A stretch of DNA of 64,000 nt from Cymbomonas tetramitiformis (Eukaryota > Chlorophyta > Pyramimonadophyceae > Pyramimonadales > Pyramimonadaceae). Below, one piece after another: positions 9,842 through 20,839 of the stretch. The first letter of the stretch is position 1. Each line of letters starts with the position of its first letter. The notes beneath the pieces are model-generated. The model did no database searches, was not told the origin of the DNA, and saw only the letters and a program-made list of their open reading frames with translations. The DNA lies in contig LGRX02024578.1 of the NCBI GenBank assembly GCA_001247695.2, positions 1-64,000 on the forward strand, in the 5' to 3' direction. A program made the translations under genes and the position numbers.

Positions 9842-12800
9842 CGCGCGGTGGCGACACGCCTAGAGAGCAAGTCTCCTCAGCGGCGTGTGGCTCCGCAACC
9901 CATCGCAGGGTGCGGACGCCCAAAGCGCTGGCCCCTCCGGTCTCGGCGACACCCCCGTGGGTGTGCGCCGCGCTCTGCGCCCGTCGGTGGGGCGGGTGTG
10001 TGCGGCGCGGTGCTCCCGGGTCATCGGTACCTCCCCCACAAGTGGGCTCGGAACACCCGGGCGCCATGCGCGCGCTGCTCGCTGCTCCCTCCAACACGCC
10101 CCGTGTCGCTCGGCGTGTGTGGGTGCAGCGGCGCATCACCCCCCAGTGGCAGCTCTCTGCGTACGAGCAGCTGCCTCTCTCGCCCGCGGTGGCGTCCCAC
10201 GCGCGGCGGCGCGCTCTCACTCCCCCCCTCAAAAATCACGGCGTGCTCCAGCGCGTGATGTGAGGCGGCCTCGGGGGAGGGCGCGGCGGCGACACGCCTA
10301 GAGAGCAAGTCTCCTCGGCGGCGTGTGGCTCCGCAACCCCATCGCAGGGTGCGGACGCCCAAAGCGCTGGCCCCTCCGGCCTCGGCGACACCCCCGTGGG
10401 TGTGCGCCGCGCTCTGCGCCCGTCGGTGGGGCGGGTGTGTGCGGCGCGGTGCTCCCGGGTCATCGGTACCTCCCCCACAAGTGGGCTCGGAACACCCGGG
10501 CGCCATGCGCGCGCTGCTCGCTGCTCCCTCCAACACGCCCCGTGTCGCTCGGCGTGTGTGGGTGCAGCGGCGCATCACCCCCCCAGTGGCAGCTCTCTGC
10601 GTACGAGCAGCTGCCTCTCTCGCCCGCGGTGGCGTCCCACGCGCGGCGGCGCGCTCTCACTCCCCCCCTCAAAAATCACGGCGTGCTCCAGCGCGTGATG
10701 TGAGGCGGCCTCGGGGGAGGGCGCGGCGGCGACACGCCTAGAGAGCAAGTCTCCTCGGCGGCGTGTGGCTCCGCAACCCCATCGCAGGGTGCGGACGCCC
10801 AAAGCGCTGGCCCCTCCGGCCTCGGCGACACCCCCGTGGGTGTGCGCCGCGCTCTGCGCCCGTCGGTGGGGCGGGTGTGTGCGGCGCGGTGCTCCCGGGT
10901 CATCGGTACCTCCCCCACAAGTGGGCTCGGAACACCCGGGCGCCATGCGCGCGCTGCTCGCTGCTCCCTCCAACACGCCCCGTGTCGCTCGGCGTGTGTG
11001 GGTGCAGCGGCGCATCACCCCCCCAGTGGCAGCTCTCTGCGTACGAGCAGCTGCCTCTCTCGCCCGCGGTGGCGTCCCACGCGCGGCGGCGCGCTCTCAC
11101 TCCCCCCCTCAAAAATCACGGCGTGCTCCAGCGCGTGATGTGAGGCGGCCTCGGGGGAGGGCGCGGCGGCGACACGCCTAGAGAGCAAGTCTCCTCGGCG
11201 GCGTGTGGCTCCGCAACCCCATCGCAGGGTGCGGACGCCCAAAGCGCTGGCCCCTCCGGCCTCGGCGACACCCCCGTGGGTGTGCGCCGCGCTCTGCGCT
11301 TGTCGGTGGGGCGGGTGTGTGCGGCGCGGTGCTCCCGGGTCATCGGTACCTCCCCACAAGTGGGCTCGGAACACCCGGGCGCCATGCGCGCGCTGCTCGC
11401 TGCTCCCTCCAACACGCCCCGTGTCGCTCGGCGTGTGTGGGTGCAGCGGCGCATCACCCCCCCAGTGGCAGCTCTCTGCGTACGAGCAGCTGCCTCTCTC
11501 GCCCGCGGTGGCGTCCCACGCGCGGCGGCGCGCTCTCACTCCCCCCCTCAAAAATCACGGCGTGCTCCAGCGCGTGATGTGAGGCGGCCTCGGGGGAGGG
11601 CGCGGCGGCGACACGCCTAGAGAGCAAGTCTCCTCGGCGGCGTGTGGCTCCGCAACCCCATCGCAGGGTGCGGACGCCCAAAGCGCTGGCCCCTCCGGCC
11701 TCGGCGACACCCCCGTGGGTGTGCGCCGCGCTCTGCGCCCGTCGGTGGGGCGGGTGTGTGCGGCGCGGTGCTCCCGGGTCATCGGTACCTCCCCCACAAG
11801 TGGGCTCGGAACACCCGGGCGCCATGCGCGCGCTGCTCGCTGCTCCCTCCAACACGCCCCGTGTCGCTCGGCGTGTGTGGGTGCAGCGGCGCATCACCCC
11901 CCCAGTGGCAGCTCTCTGCGTACGAGCAGCTGCCTCTCTCGCCCGCGGTGGCGTCCCACGCGCGGCGGCGCGCTCTCACTCCCCCCCTCAAAAATCACGG
12001 CGTGCTCCAGCGCGTGATGTGAGGCGGCCTCGGGGGAGGGCGCGGCGGCGACACGCCTAGAGAGCAAGTCTCCTCGGCGGCGTGTGGCTCCGCAACCCCA
12101 TCGCAGGGTGCGGACGCCCAAAGCGCTGGCCCCTCCGGCCTCGGCGACACCCCCGTGGGTGTGCGCCGCGCTCTGCGCCCGTCGGTGGGGCGGGTGTGTG
12201 CGGCGCGGTGCTCCCGGGTCATCGGTACCTCCCCCACAAGTGGGCTCGGAACACCCGGGCGCCATGCGCGCGCTGCTCGCTGCTCCCTCCAACACGCCCC
12301 GTGTCGCTCGGCGTGTGTGGGTGCAGCGGCGCATCACCCCCCCAGTGGCAGCTCTCTGCGTACGAGCAGCTGCCTCTCTCGCCCGCGGTGGCGTCCCACG
12401 CGCGGCGGCGCGCTCTCACTCCCCCCCTCAAAAATCACGGCGTGCTCCAGCGCGTGATGTGAGGCGGCCTCGGGGGAGGGCGCGGCGGCGACACGCCTAG
12501 AGAGCAAGTCTCCTCGGCGGCGTGTGGCTCCGCAACCCCATCGCAGGGTGCGGACGCCCAAAGCGCTGGCCCCTCCGGCCTCGGCGACACCCCCGTGGGT
12601 GTGCGCCGCGCTCTGCGCCCGTCGGTGGGGCGGGTGTGTGCGGCGCGGTGCTCCCGGGTCATCGGTACCTCCCCCACAAGTGGGCTCGGAACACCCGGGC
12701 GCCATGCGCGCGCTGCTCGCTGCTCCCTCCAACACGCCCCGTGTCGCTCGGCGTGTGTGGGTGCAGCGGCGCATCACCCCCCCAGTGGCAGCTCTCTGCG

Positions 12801-14157
12801 TACGAGCAGCTGCCTCTCTCGCCCGCGGTGGCGTCCAACGCGCGGCGGCGCGCTCTCACTCCCCCCCTCAAAAATCACGGCGTGCTCCAGCGCGTGATGT
12901 GAGGCGGCCTCGGGGGAGGGCGCGGCGGCGACACGCCTAGAGAGCAAGTCTCCTCGGCGGCGTGTGGCTCCGCAACCCCATCGCAGGGTGCGGACGCCCA
13001 AAGCGCTGGCCCCTCCGGCCTCGGCGACACCCCCGTGGGTGTGCGCCGCGCTCTGCGCCCGTCGGTGGGGCGGGTGTGTGCGGCGCGGTGCTCCCGGGTC
13101 ATCGGTACCTCCCCCACAAGTGGGCTCGGAACACCCGGGCGCCATGCGCGCGCTGCTCGCTGCTCCCTCCAACACGCCCCGTGTCGCTCGGCGTGTGTGG
13201 GTGCAGCGGCGCATCACCCCCCCAGTGGCAGCTCTCTGCGTCTCGCCCGCGGTGGCATCCCACGCGCGGCGGCGCGCTCTCACTCCCCCCCTCAAAATCA
13301 CGGCGTGCTCCAGCGCGTGATGTGAGGCGGCCTCGGGGGAGGGCGCGGCGGCGACACGCCTAGAGAGCAAGTCTCCTCGGCGGCGTGTGGCTCCGCAACC
13401 CCATCGCAGGGTGCGGACGCCCAAAGCGCTGGCCCCTCCGGCCTCGGCGACACCCCCGTGGGTGTGCGCCGCGCTCTGCGCCCGTCGGTGGGGCGGGTGT
13501 GTGCGGCGCGGTGCTCCCGGGTCATCGGTACCTCCCCCACAAGTGGGCTCGGAACACCCGGGCGCCATGCGCGCGCTGCTCGCTGCTCCCTCCAACACGC
13601 CCCGTGTCGCTCGGCGTGTGTGGGTGCAGCGGCGCATCACCCCCCAGTGGCAGCTCTCTGCGTACGAGCAGCTGCCTCTCTCGCCCGCGGTGGCGTCCCA
13701 CGCGCGGCGGCGCGCTCTCACTCCCCCCCTCAAAAATCACGGCGTGCTCCAGCGCGTGATGTGAGGCGGCCTCGGGGGAGGGCGCGGCGGCGACACGCCT
13801 AGAGAGCAAGTCTCCTCGGCGGCGTGTGGCTCCGCAACCCCATCGCAGGGTGCGGACGCCCAAAGCGCTGGCCCCTCCGGCCTCGGCGACACCCCTGTGG
13901 GTGTGCGCCGCGCTCTGCGCCCGTCGGTGGGGCGGGTGTGTGCGGCGCGGTGCTCCCGGGTCATCGGTACCTCCCCCACAAGTGGGCTCGGAACACCCGG
14001 GCGCCATGCGCGCGCTGCTCGCTGCTCCCTCCAACACGCCCCGTGTCGCTCGGCGTGTGTGGGTGCAGCGGCGCATCACCCCCCCAGTGGCAGCTCTCTG
14101 CGTACGAGCAGCTGCCTCTCTCGCCCGCGGTGGCGTCCCACGCGCGGCGGCGCGCTC
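9842..14157. repeat. 440-bp GC-rich satellite, about ten tandem copies
   Basis: The landmark GTGTGGCTCCGCAACC recurs at 9885, 10323, 10763, 11203, 11642, 12082, 12522, 12962, 13385 and 13824. Spacing is 438-440 bp except one unit of 423 bp, which has a deletion around 13240 that removes the GTACGAGCAGCTGCCTCTC segment. The last unit is cut off at about 14157. Copies are almost identical, with single differences (for example GTCCAACG instead of GTCCCACG near 12835). Apparent long open frames on all six frames are a by-product of high GC. Role unknown; centromeric, subtelomeric or spacer satellites are options. Confidence 0.95.
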
Positions 14158-14364
14158 TCGGCGGCGGTGCGCTGCTGCAGCACCCTGCGCACAGGCGTAG
14201 CTGCGGCGCTCGGTGCGCTCGCGCTGATCGAGGACAACCGCTGCCGAGGGCTCGGGTGCCCATCTGTGGAGGGCTCAGCGAAGCGACAGCGGAGTCTCGA
14301 GGGGAGCCGCTGTGGAGGGCTCACACTGCTGCGGCGCTCGGCCACTGATGCTGCTGGTGCTCAA
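14158..14364. repeat. GC-rich imperfect repeats beside the satellite
   Basis: Contains modules such as GTGGAGGGCTCAGCGAAGCG and GGGAGCCGCTGTGGAGGGCTC that reappear in altered form at 14720-14940. No gene seen. Confidence 0.5.
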
Positions 14365-14640
14365 TGCATGGGCACCCGGGGGGGTGCGCGCGGCGAGGGC
14401 GGCCTCTCGGGGGTGGTGCGCACGGCGAGGGCGGCCTCTCGGGGGAGGTGCGCACGGCGAGGGCGGCCTCTCGGGGGTGGTGCGCACGGCGAGGGCGGCC
14501 TCTCGGGGGTGGTGCGCACGGCGAGGGCGGCCTCCTGGGGGTGGTGCGCACGGCGAGGGCGGCCTCTCGGGGGTGGTGCGCACGGCGAGGGCGGCCTCTC
14601 GGGGGTGGTGCGCACGGCCAGGGCGCCCTCTCCTCTCGGG
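14365..14640. repeat. 32-bp tandem repeat
   Basis: About eight units of 32 bp with core GGGGGTGGTGCGCACGGCGA and GGGCGGCCTCTC. Since 32 is not a multiple of three, translation cycles through three readings every 96 bp, so it is unlikely to be coding. Confidence 0.85.
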
Positions 14641-15117
14641 GGCGCAGCAGCAGCACCACCCCCTGCAGCAGCAGCACCACCCCCTTGGCTGATCGGGGAG
14701 AGCTGCTGTCGAGGGCTCTGGTGCCCAACTGTGGAGGGCTCAGCGGAGCGGCGGCAGGGGTTTGAGGGGAGCCGCTGTGCGCTGCTGCGGCGCTGGGCGC
14801 ACTGGTGCCGTTGCGGCGCTCGGCGCACGGGGGCGACTGTGGTGCTCAGTGCGCTTGTGCAAACGTGGAGGACCTGCTGCGGAGGGCTCAAGGGGAGCCG
14901 ACGTGGAGGGCTCTCGCTGCTGCGGCGCCGGGTGCACTGGTGCCGCTGCGGCGCGCGCGTACGGGTAGACGCAATGAACTGCGCAGCTGCAGTGCACACG
15001 ACACTGGCGAAGGTGCATTGGAGCCGGATCCCAATCCTCCCGGGTCGCGGTGCACGTCTGCGTCTCGGAACCGCGTCATGGGCCACGCTTCGGCGGAGGG
15101 CTCAGGGCAGCCGCTAC
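14641..15117. repeat. CAG/CTG-rich and imperfect GC-rich repeats
   Basis: Short CAGCAGCAGCACCACCCC units at 14645-14690 are followed by imperfect repeats of GGAGCCGCTGTGGAGGGCTC type. The tract ends abruptly at the border of Ty3-like element A at about 15118. Confidence 0.5.
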
Positions 15118-15880
15118 CACGGGCACCTACACGGAGAACGCCCTTGCCCTTCGGATTCTTCCCCTGGGCATACAAGTGGACGCTATTCTCGGCGGAAGAT
15201 GGCTGCGCAGCCACTCCCCCGTAACCCTGGGTTACGAGGGAAACGGTTCTGTGTCCTTCCTCAGGAAGTCCCGTGGCGGCAAGATTGGAGATCGCGTCAC
15301 TATTACAGGTTGCTCTCCTGGGAAGGCACCTGGAGACAAGTCTCCAAAGGGCACTGCTTGTGCGGGATTGGTGGACGAAGTGTTCCTGACCCCTGACCAG
15401 CTGAAGAAGTACTTGGTGTACGCGGAAACGCAAAAGATGCGCGGCAACGATGACCCCGAGATACAACCCGCTTGGCTCATGATGGCCGAGAAATCCCAAG
15501 GCGATAAGACCTCCGCCTTCGCAGCGACGGCTGTCGACACTGAAGATGCCAGACCTGCTGCGGACACTGAAGACGCGGGCGTGGACCCCGAGTGGACTCT
15601 CAAGTTCCAAGACTTCTGGGGCCCGGAGTATGAGAAGGAGAATGATGACGATTGCCCTGCCGGACATCGACGGTCTGAGACACGACCCTCAAGACGAGGC
15701 CAGCATTCACCTGGACCCTGAACTGAGCAAAAAGGGGCCACCTTGTCAGCGCATCTACAAGAAGTCCGCGGAGGAACTCCGCCAACTCCGAGAGCGCGTT
15801 GAGACCTTGATGTCCAAGGGTTATATCCGACCCTCGTCCAGTCCATACGCAGCTCCCTGCCTGATGGTCCCCAAGCCAGG
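15118..15880 (+). pseudogene. pol: Ty3-like protease C-terminus and RT N-terminus
   Basis: The first frame carries the post-active-site half of a retropepsin (LPLGIQVDAILGGRWL and PVTLGYEGNGSVSF). The DTG/DSG active site itself lies upstream in the full-length relative at about 46490 and is absent here. Near 15655-15665 the frame shifts by one; the downstream frame contains the linker and RT start (YKKSAEELRQLRE, KGYIRPSSSPYAAP, MVPKPG). The reading frame ends at the element-E insertion after MVPKPG and resumes at 19445 with NPKELRLVIDYR. The frameshift between protease and RT could be decay. A programmed shift is less likely because no clear slippery site is seen. Confidence 0.75.
15876..15880. 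repeat. target-site duplication CCAGG (left)
   Basis: CCAGG at 15876-15880 and at 19445-19449 flank element E directly. Removing the element plus one copy restores the RT frame of element A, which fixes both boundaries. Confidence 0.9.
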
Positions 15881-16134
15881 TACCGGAATATCCAAGTACA
15901 CTAGATATCAGAAAGTCCCGTACTCGTGTGGATAAACTCTCTAAGATAAATAAACCCTAAGCTAGATATACCCGGAACGGTCTCGGACGGTCTCGGTGTC
16001 TAGCCTACCTGTGACACAGCGTGTGTCACAGTACGAACCTACAGATCAGTCAGCAGTCCAGTGTTGGTCCTAGGGATCTGTCATAGGGGCCTGACCGGGA
16101 CTCCCAGTCAGGGCTGCCTATACAGATTTCAGCA
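15881..16134 (-). repeat. LTR of element E (3' LTR in element orientation)
   Basis: About 97% identical to 19191-19444. Contains a short palindrome GTGACACAGCGTGTGTCAC and an AATAAA-like stretch (AAATAAACCC in plus orientation). Confidence 0.9.
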
Positions 16135-16463
16135 CACCACCCCAGCACTGTGGGTGGTGACTGGCCAGGAGAGTCAGAAATGTAAGATACTAGTGTTAGG
16201 GCAGAAGCTAGGGTGACAAGGCCTAACTGCTAATCTAACTGTGCAATTCTGATACACAAATTAGAACCCTCTAGCTAGCACAAGAGCAGAAACTCACAGG
16301 CAATTAAGGCCCTGCTAAACTACTGAAAGGCTCTGTGCCAGCAAGTCAAATTGAAGATTTCAAAGGTGTCAAAGCAAAACCATAAACCAGATTGAAGAAG
16401 TCTCTGAGGTCACAGGAGTTCTGCACACCACCATGTTGGTGTGCCTCCAGAGTGAGCAAGAAG

Positions 16464-18791
16464 TCAATCGACAGTATCAAAGTAGTCAGCGGTGGCCTCA
16501 CGGAAGTCCATCCCATAGTAGGAAGTAAAGTAACCAGCACCGTAGTAGTGCTCCGCATCAAGAGGACCGCTCTCATGTAAGGCCATGCCGTAGTAGAATG
16601 CCATGTCAAAGCCCAAGTCCGCTTGAGCTAAATCCTGAAATGCTAGCAAGCTCAAAGTGTCAGGAGGCTCGGGCGGCTGAAGCTGTGGCACATCGTCAAG
16701 CAACAGGAGACCCTGAGCCGTCATCACCGGATCAAGAAAATCACTCGTAGAGAAAAATGACGGAGCCTCCCAATCGAGATCACCACCAGGCGAAGGCATC
16801 TCCGTAGCCGGTGCACATGCCGACACGGCAGAAGCCGTGGAAGCTGAGACAGATACACCTGCAAACGAAATGCACAAGAGCGAGAGCACCGCGAGAGCGC
16901 CGATCGCCGGCGTGCCAAAGCCGAAAGGCGGCACACCGCATCCGATAGCACCGGACGGAGCCCGCGGCTTCACCGCGAAAGTACCGTCGGCGTAATCCTC
17001 GTAGTCGTCCGTGTCATAGCCTGTCAGGTTAGCCGGGTGGACGGCGGCGTGATTCACCGTCTGCACGAAGCCTCCGAACTCACCGCGTGTCGCCTCCGTG
17101 GTGGTCACCCGCGCCGATTGAACTGGCGCGGGCTGTACATCCTCTACCTGCGAAACAGGCATAGCAGGGGCCGGCACGGCGGACGCCGATGCCGCCGCAC
17201 CACCTGCCGGAACCTGCCCCTCCGGTGTGATCCCCGCCGCAGCGGCAGGGCCACACACCAAAGCCGATGCATGCTCCTCACCCGCACTCCCAGGAACAAA
17301 GGATGCGTGGGTGTAATGTACCTGCTCTTGGGCGGCCTGAACCTCAGAGGTGAGGGCATCAAGCCGCCGCAAGATGTCCTCGTCGTCGGTCCCACCAGAA
17401 GGCGGAGGCGGTACGCTGAATCCGTAGGCCGCCACGTCGATCCCACCGACGCCGTCCGCGGAGAGCACCGCGGGCGGACCATACGCCAACGCCGCATGCG
17501 AGAAGGCCTCCGGCCCACTGTCCGCCGCGTCCTGGAAGACCTGCACGAGCGCCAATGCGTGCAGGCCCTCCGCGTCCTCCTGCTCAATGGGAATGCAGAA
17601 AGCCGCGGCCGTGGCTGGTGAGTGTTGGCGACCGCCAAGCGGGCAGTCGCGATACGGGTGATACACCTCTCCCTTACCGGCCTTGCGGCCGCGGTGGCAC
17701 AGCGGCTTGGCCTTCATGCTGTCGCGGTCGAAGCCGACCGCGGGGGGGTTGCCCGCACCCACGCGAAACCCCCTCGGATGCTGCTTCCCCCGATGCTGTG
17801 GCTGCGGCTGCTGTCCCCCGCCCGCACGGCCACCTCGCACCAAGGCCTTCAAGGCCGCAATCTCCTCGAGGAGTACAGTGTACTCCGACGACGTGACCAG
17901 AGCGGAGGGCTTACCGTCCATCCCCAGCACCTGCTTCTCACGTACCGCCGTCCCCTCGTCCGACTGTGCCCACGCCTGGAAGATGGCCACGACGAGAGCC
18001 TGAAGCGAGCGGAGAGTGACGCCGCTAAGGTCACCCGCAAGCGGATAACGCACCTTCACCGCCGCGTAGAAGATCGGGTCGAGGCGGTTGTAGAGCGAGA
18101 GCTTGCGGGTCTCGTCGGTGGGCCGCCAGTCAGGAGCGCGGTTATCCCGCACCAGACGCTGCTCACGAGCCAAGATCGGCTGCGGGTCAACGCCTGCGGG
18201 ATAACGAAGCGCCGCATGCTCCTGCTGGTGGCTCTCGCGAAGGACTGTCGGCACGCTCCCCTTGATGATGTCGATGAGGGCACGACGTCCATCTCGGTCA
18301 GCCGAAGAGTCCGTACCCCGAAGCCAGGTGTCGGCTACAGAGTTCCGCTCCACGACGAGGGCCAAGACGTCATAGAGGAGCCCATTCACCTTCTCGATAA
18401 CCAGAGAGGTGGGGTCGTCGAGGTCAAAGGGGGTCAAGTCCAGCCCAGCGGACTCAAACTCGGTCCGAAGCTGCACCACCAACTCGGAGAGACGGTCGGT
18501 GTCGTCAGTGCCACGATAATGATGTTTCTTGGAACCAAGGATATCCTCGCGGATACCCTTGGCCCAAGCCCGATGCAACCTCCCCTTGTAGACCACGTCA
18601 ACAGCGGCATGCTGGTCAACAAGATGTTTCCGCAACGCGACAGCGGTGTCGGAGTTGCTGGAAACAGCAGGGGGCACCACAGGTGGAGTGCTAGCGGTCG
18701 GAGTGTCCCGAACCGCATCCAAAAGCCGTATAGAGGCGTCCAAGTCGGAGTCCTTCAATAGGCGTTTGCGAGCTCGAGTAGATGTTGCCAT
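16464..18791 (-). CDS. gag: Gag-like protein of element E with C-terminal membrane-type segment
   Basis: The frame is open from 19106, but the ATG at 18791 (MATSTRARKR) is the natural start and gives about 775 residues; upstream sequence lies close to the LTR. The middle reads as a helical capsid-like region (LYNRLDPIFYAAVKVRYPL). A zinc-knuckle-like stretch follows (CHRGRKAGKGEVYHPYRDC), matching a cleaner one in element D (YCQNQVCAKGKARHWHRDC). Residues about 650-690 contain YDTDDYEDYADGTF and then GCGVPPFGFGTPAIGALAVL, leading into a strongly hydrophobic segment that could cross a membrane. The acidic tail is rich in Asp/Tyr. No enzymatic motifs are present. The equivalent Gag in element D has the same hydrophobic segment after a YGCGNGIPGFG motif. 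Confidence 0.7.
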   Translation of the reverse strand: MATSTRARKRLLKDSDLDASIRLLDAVRDTPTASTPPVVPPAVSSNSDTAVALRKHLVDQHAAVDVVYKGRLHRAWAKGIREDILGSKKHHYRGTDDTDRLSELVVQLRTEFESAGLDLTPFDLDDPTSLVIEKVNGLLYDVLALVVERNSVADTWLRGTDSSADRDGRRALIDIIKGSVPTVLRESHQQEHAALRYPAGVDPQPILAREQRLVRDNRAPDWRPTDETRKLSLYNRLDPIFYAAVKVRYPLAGDLSGVTLRSLQALVVAIFQAWAQSDEGTAVREKQVLGMDGKPSALVTSSEYTVLLEEIAALKALVRGGRAGGGQQPQPQHRGKQHPRGFRVGAGNPPAVGFDRDSMKAKPLCHRGRKAGKGEVYHPYRDCPLGGRQHSPATAAAFCIPIEQEDAEGLHALALVQVFQDAADSGPEAFSHAALAYGPPAVLSADGVGGIDVAAYGFSVPPPPSGGTDDEDILRRLDALTSEVQAAQEQVHYTHASFVPGSAGEEHASALVCGPAAAAGITPEGQVPAGGAAASASAVPAPAMPVSQVEDVQPAPVQSARVTTTEATRGEFGGFVQTVNHAAVHPANLTGYDTDDYEDYADGTFAVKPRAPSGAIGCGVPPFGFGTPAIGALAVLSLLCISFAGVSVSASTASAVSACAPATEMPSPGGDLDWEAPSFFSTSDFLDPVMTAQGLLLLDDVPQLQPPEPPDTLSLLAFQDLAQADLGFDMAFYYGMALHESGPLDAEHYYGAGYFTSYYGMDFREATADYFDTVD

Positions 18792-19190
18792 ACTTTTGAA
18801 AGCCAAAGAAAAGATGATGCGCGGTAGCACGTGTGGGTGTTGTGGCGGAAATGGAGGGATGACGTAACGGCAGAACGTGCGGAGCGGCGAAAAGAGCGAA
18901 GGGCACTTGCAAATGTCGATGTGGTCGAAGGCGTCCGGAGCACCAGCCCAAAATACGTAAACCAGCGGGATCAGTGCAGGCAGAACAACGCAAATGAACA
19001 TTGCCACAACCGAGCAATAGCAACGCGCGGTGCCCATGACTCGCAGCCGCAAAAAGACGTCTACCGTAAAATCATGTCCAAATCCTAGTCGCACCCAAAC
19101 GCGCAAGTGCGCACCACCTCTTCAAGCGGCTGCTTAGCCAATCATGGCCAAGATAGCAAGTGGAATGAAAACGTGGATGGGGCCACGACC

Positions 19191-19444
19191 TACCGGAATA
19201 TCCAAGTACACCAGATATCAGAAAGTCCCGTACTCGTGTGGATAAACTGTATAAGATAAATAAACCCTAAGCTAGATATACCCGGAACGGTCTCGGACGG
19301 TCTCGGAGTCTAGCCTACCTGTGACACAGCGTGTGTCACAGAACGAAGCTACAGATCAGTCAACAGTCCAGTGTTGGTCCTAGGGATCTGTCATAGGGGC
19401 CTGACCGGGACTCCCAGTCAGGGCTGCCTATACAGATTTCAGCA
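19191..19444 (-). repeat. LTR of element E (5' LTR in element orientation)
   Basis: Partner of 15881-16134. Followed at 19445-19449 by the right copy of the CCAGG target duplication. Confidence 0.9.
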
Positions 19445-20839
19445 CCAGGGAATCCCAAGGAGTTGCGACTGGTGATCGATTACCGACTCCTCAATCGCCC
19501 GACAGTGAAGGACAAGTACCCTCTTCCGGACATCCCGATGATGTTCGACGAGATGCAGGGTGCTAACTTATTCTCCTCATTCGACGCGGTGGATGGCTTC
19601 TGGCAGGTCCCGATGGCCCCAGGAGATGTTGAGAAGACTGCCTTCACCACCCAGATGGGATCATACGAGTGGTTGGTCATGCCACAAGGGTTGCAGAACT
19701 CTCCGTCTCAATATCAACGACGGATGCAGCGGGCTCTGGGTCATCTCCCTTTTGTCCGCATCTTCATTGACGACGTGGTCGTTTTCAGCAACACCGCCGC
19801 TGAGCACTACGAGCACGTCAAGCAGCTGCTCCTGACGTGCAGGGAGAAGGGCGTCTTCCTGAAGAGGTCCAAGTGCCAACTGCTGAAGAAGTCCCTGCGC
19901 TTCCTTGGTCACTGCATCTCTGCGGATGGCTGCAGACCCCAACATGATAAGGTGGCTGCAGTGAGGGACGGGCCCGAGCTGGAGACAGTCACCCACGTCA
20001 GGCAGTTCCTGGGCCTGGCGGGGTACTACCGCAGATTCATTCACTGCTTCTCCGAGATCGCTCAACCCCTCACCTGGCTGACCAAGTCAGACGTACCCTG
20101 GGAATGGGGTCCCATGCAGCAGTGGGCTTTCGAAGAGCTGAAGAAGGCCCTCACCTCAGCACCAGTACTCGCCTTACCCAACATCAAGGGTGCCGCAGAC
20201 GGTACAGCACCTTTCGTGGTGCAGACGGACGCCAGCGGCATCGCCCTTGGGGGAGTACTGATGCAGGACAATGGGGATGGCCTTGGTCTGCGCGTGATAG
20301 CGTACGAGAGCCGCCAGTTCTCAGCCGCCGAGCAGAACTACCACACCGGTGAACGAGAACTAGGTGCCCTGCACTACTGTACCACAGTCACCTGGCGACA
20401 TTATCTCATTTTTACCAACTTCCGCATTCAAGGCGATCACCGCCCCCTTGAATGGCTGATGGAACCTGGTAGAGAGCTCAGCCGCAGACAGGCGCGCTGG
20501 TATATGGATCTGGTGGAGGTGGGGGTCCCGCGCATGGAGTACATCAAAGGGGCGCTACTGCTGGTACCCGACGCCTTGTCTAGAAGACCTGACTTCAAAG
20601 ACAAGGACGTCCGCGAGGGTTTGAAGGAAGCAGGAGTGATCGACCCCACCTCGGACCTGCCGAAAGACCCACTGGCAACTCTGAAGTCTGAGTGCTTCTC
20701 CAGCGCGCCACCCGCAGCCCATCCCCACTGGGCCCAGACGGTTGACTGCTGGCTTTCAGCAGTGGAGACCCTCTCCGTGGCGGAGCAGGCCATGGGCTTG
20801 GGGGAGACCATCGCCCTCGTCAACCCGAAGCTCTATTGA
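19445..20839 (+). CDS. pol: Ty3-like reverse transcriptase and RNase H of element A
   Basis: This is the continuation of the RT interrupted at 15880. Visible RT blocks are LRLVIDYRLLN, KDKYPLPDIP, FDAVDGFWQVPM, EWLVMPQGLQNSP and the catalytic box FIDDVVVFS (the Phe-Ile-Asp-Asp form of YxDD), then FLGHCIS and LAGYYRRFI. The Ty3-type RNase H follows with QTDASGIALGGVL, GERELGALHY, GDHRPLEWL and DALSRRPDF, so the key acidic residues are present. After RNase H comes about 80 residues without a recognised domain, then TGA at 20837-20839. The same frame stays open after that TGA into the Dam-like domain. No integrase zinc finger or DDE motif follows. It would act in cytoplasmic virus-like particles copying element RNA. 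Confidence 0.92.
   Translation, partial: PGNPKELRLVIDYRLLNRPTVKDKYPLPDIPMMFDEMQGANLFSSFDAVDGFWQVPMAPGDVEKTAFTTQMGSYEWLVMPQGLQNSPSQYQRRMQRALGHLPFVRIFIDDVVVFSNTAAEHYEHVKQLLLTCREKGVFLKRSKCQLLKKSLRFLGHCISADGCRPQHDKVAAVRDGPELETVTHVRQFLGLAGYYRRFIHCFSEIAQPLTWLTKSDVPWEWGPMQQWAFEELKKALTSAPVLALPNIKGAADGTAPFVVQTDASGIALGGVLMQDNGDGLGLRVIAYESRQFSAAEQNYHTGERELGALHYCTTVTWRHYLIFTNFRIQGDHRPLEWLMEPGRELSRRQARWYMDLVEVGVPRMEYIKGALLLVPDALSRRPDFKDKDVREGLKEAGVIDPTSDLPKDPLATLKSECFSSAPPAAHPHWAQTVDCWLSAVETLSVAEQAMGLGETIALVNPKLY

Larger units (their letters stand above)
15881..19444 (-). mobile_element. complete gag-only LTR retrotransposon E inserted in the RT of element A
   Basis: Two 254-bp direct repeats (15881-16134 and 19191-19444) with seven differences, a 5-bp target duplication and a single long ORF on the minus strand. 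On the minus strand the LTR starts TGCTGAAATC and ends TTCCGGTA. A G-rich stretch (CACAGTGCTGGGGTGGTG) precedes the 3' LTR as a possible polypurine tract. There is no protease, RT or integrase, so it must borrow pol functions. The LTR divergence shows the insertion is not very recent. Confidence 0.9.

Noticed and set aside
9885..14348. Many long open frames on all six frames of the 440-bp satellite
   Set aside because: They repeat with the satellite period, occur on both strands and come from high GC with few stops; no domain is present.
9842..15117. CRISPR array
   Set aside because: Units are long and contiguous without unique spacers, and the DNA is eukaryotic.
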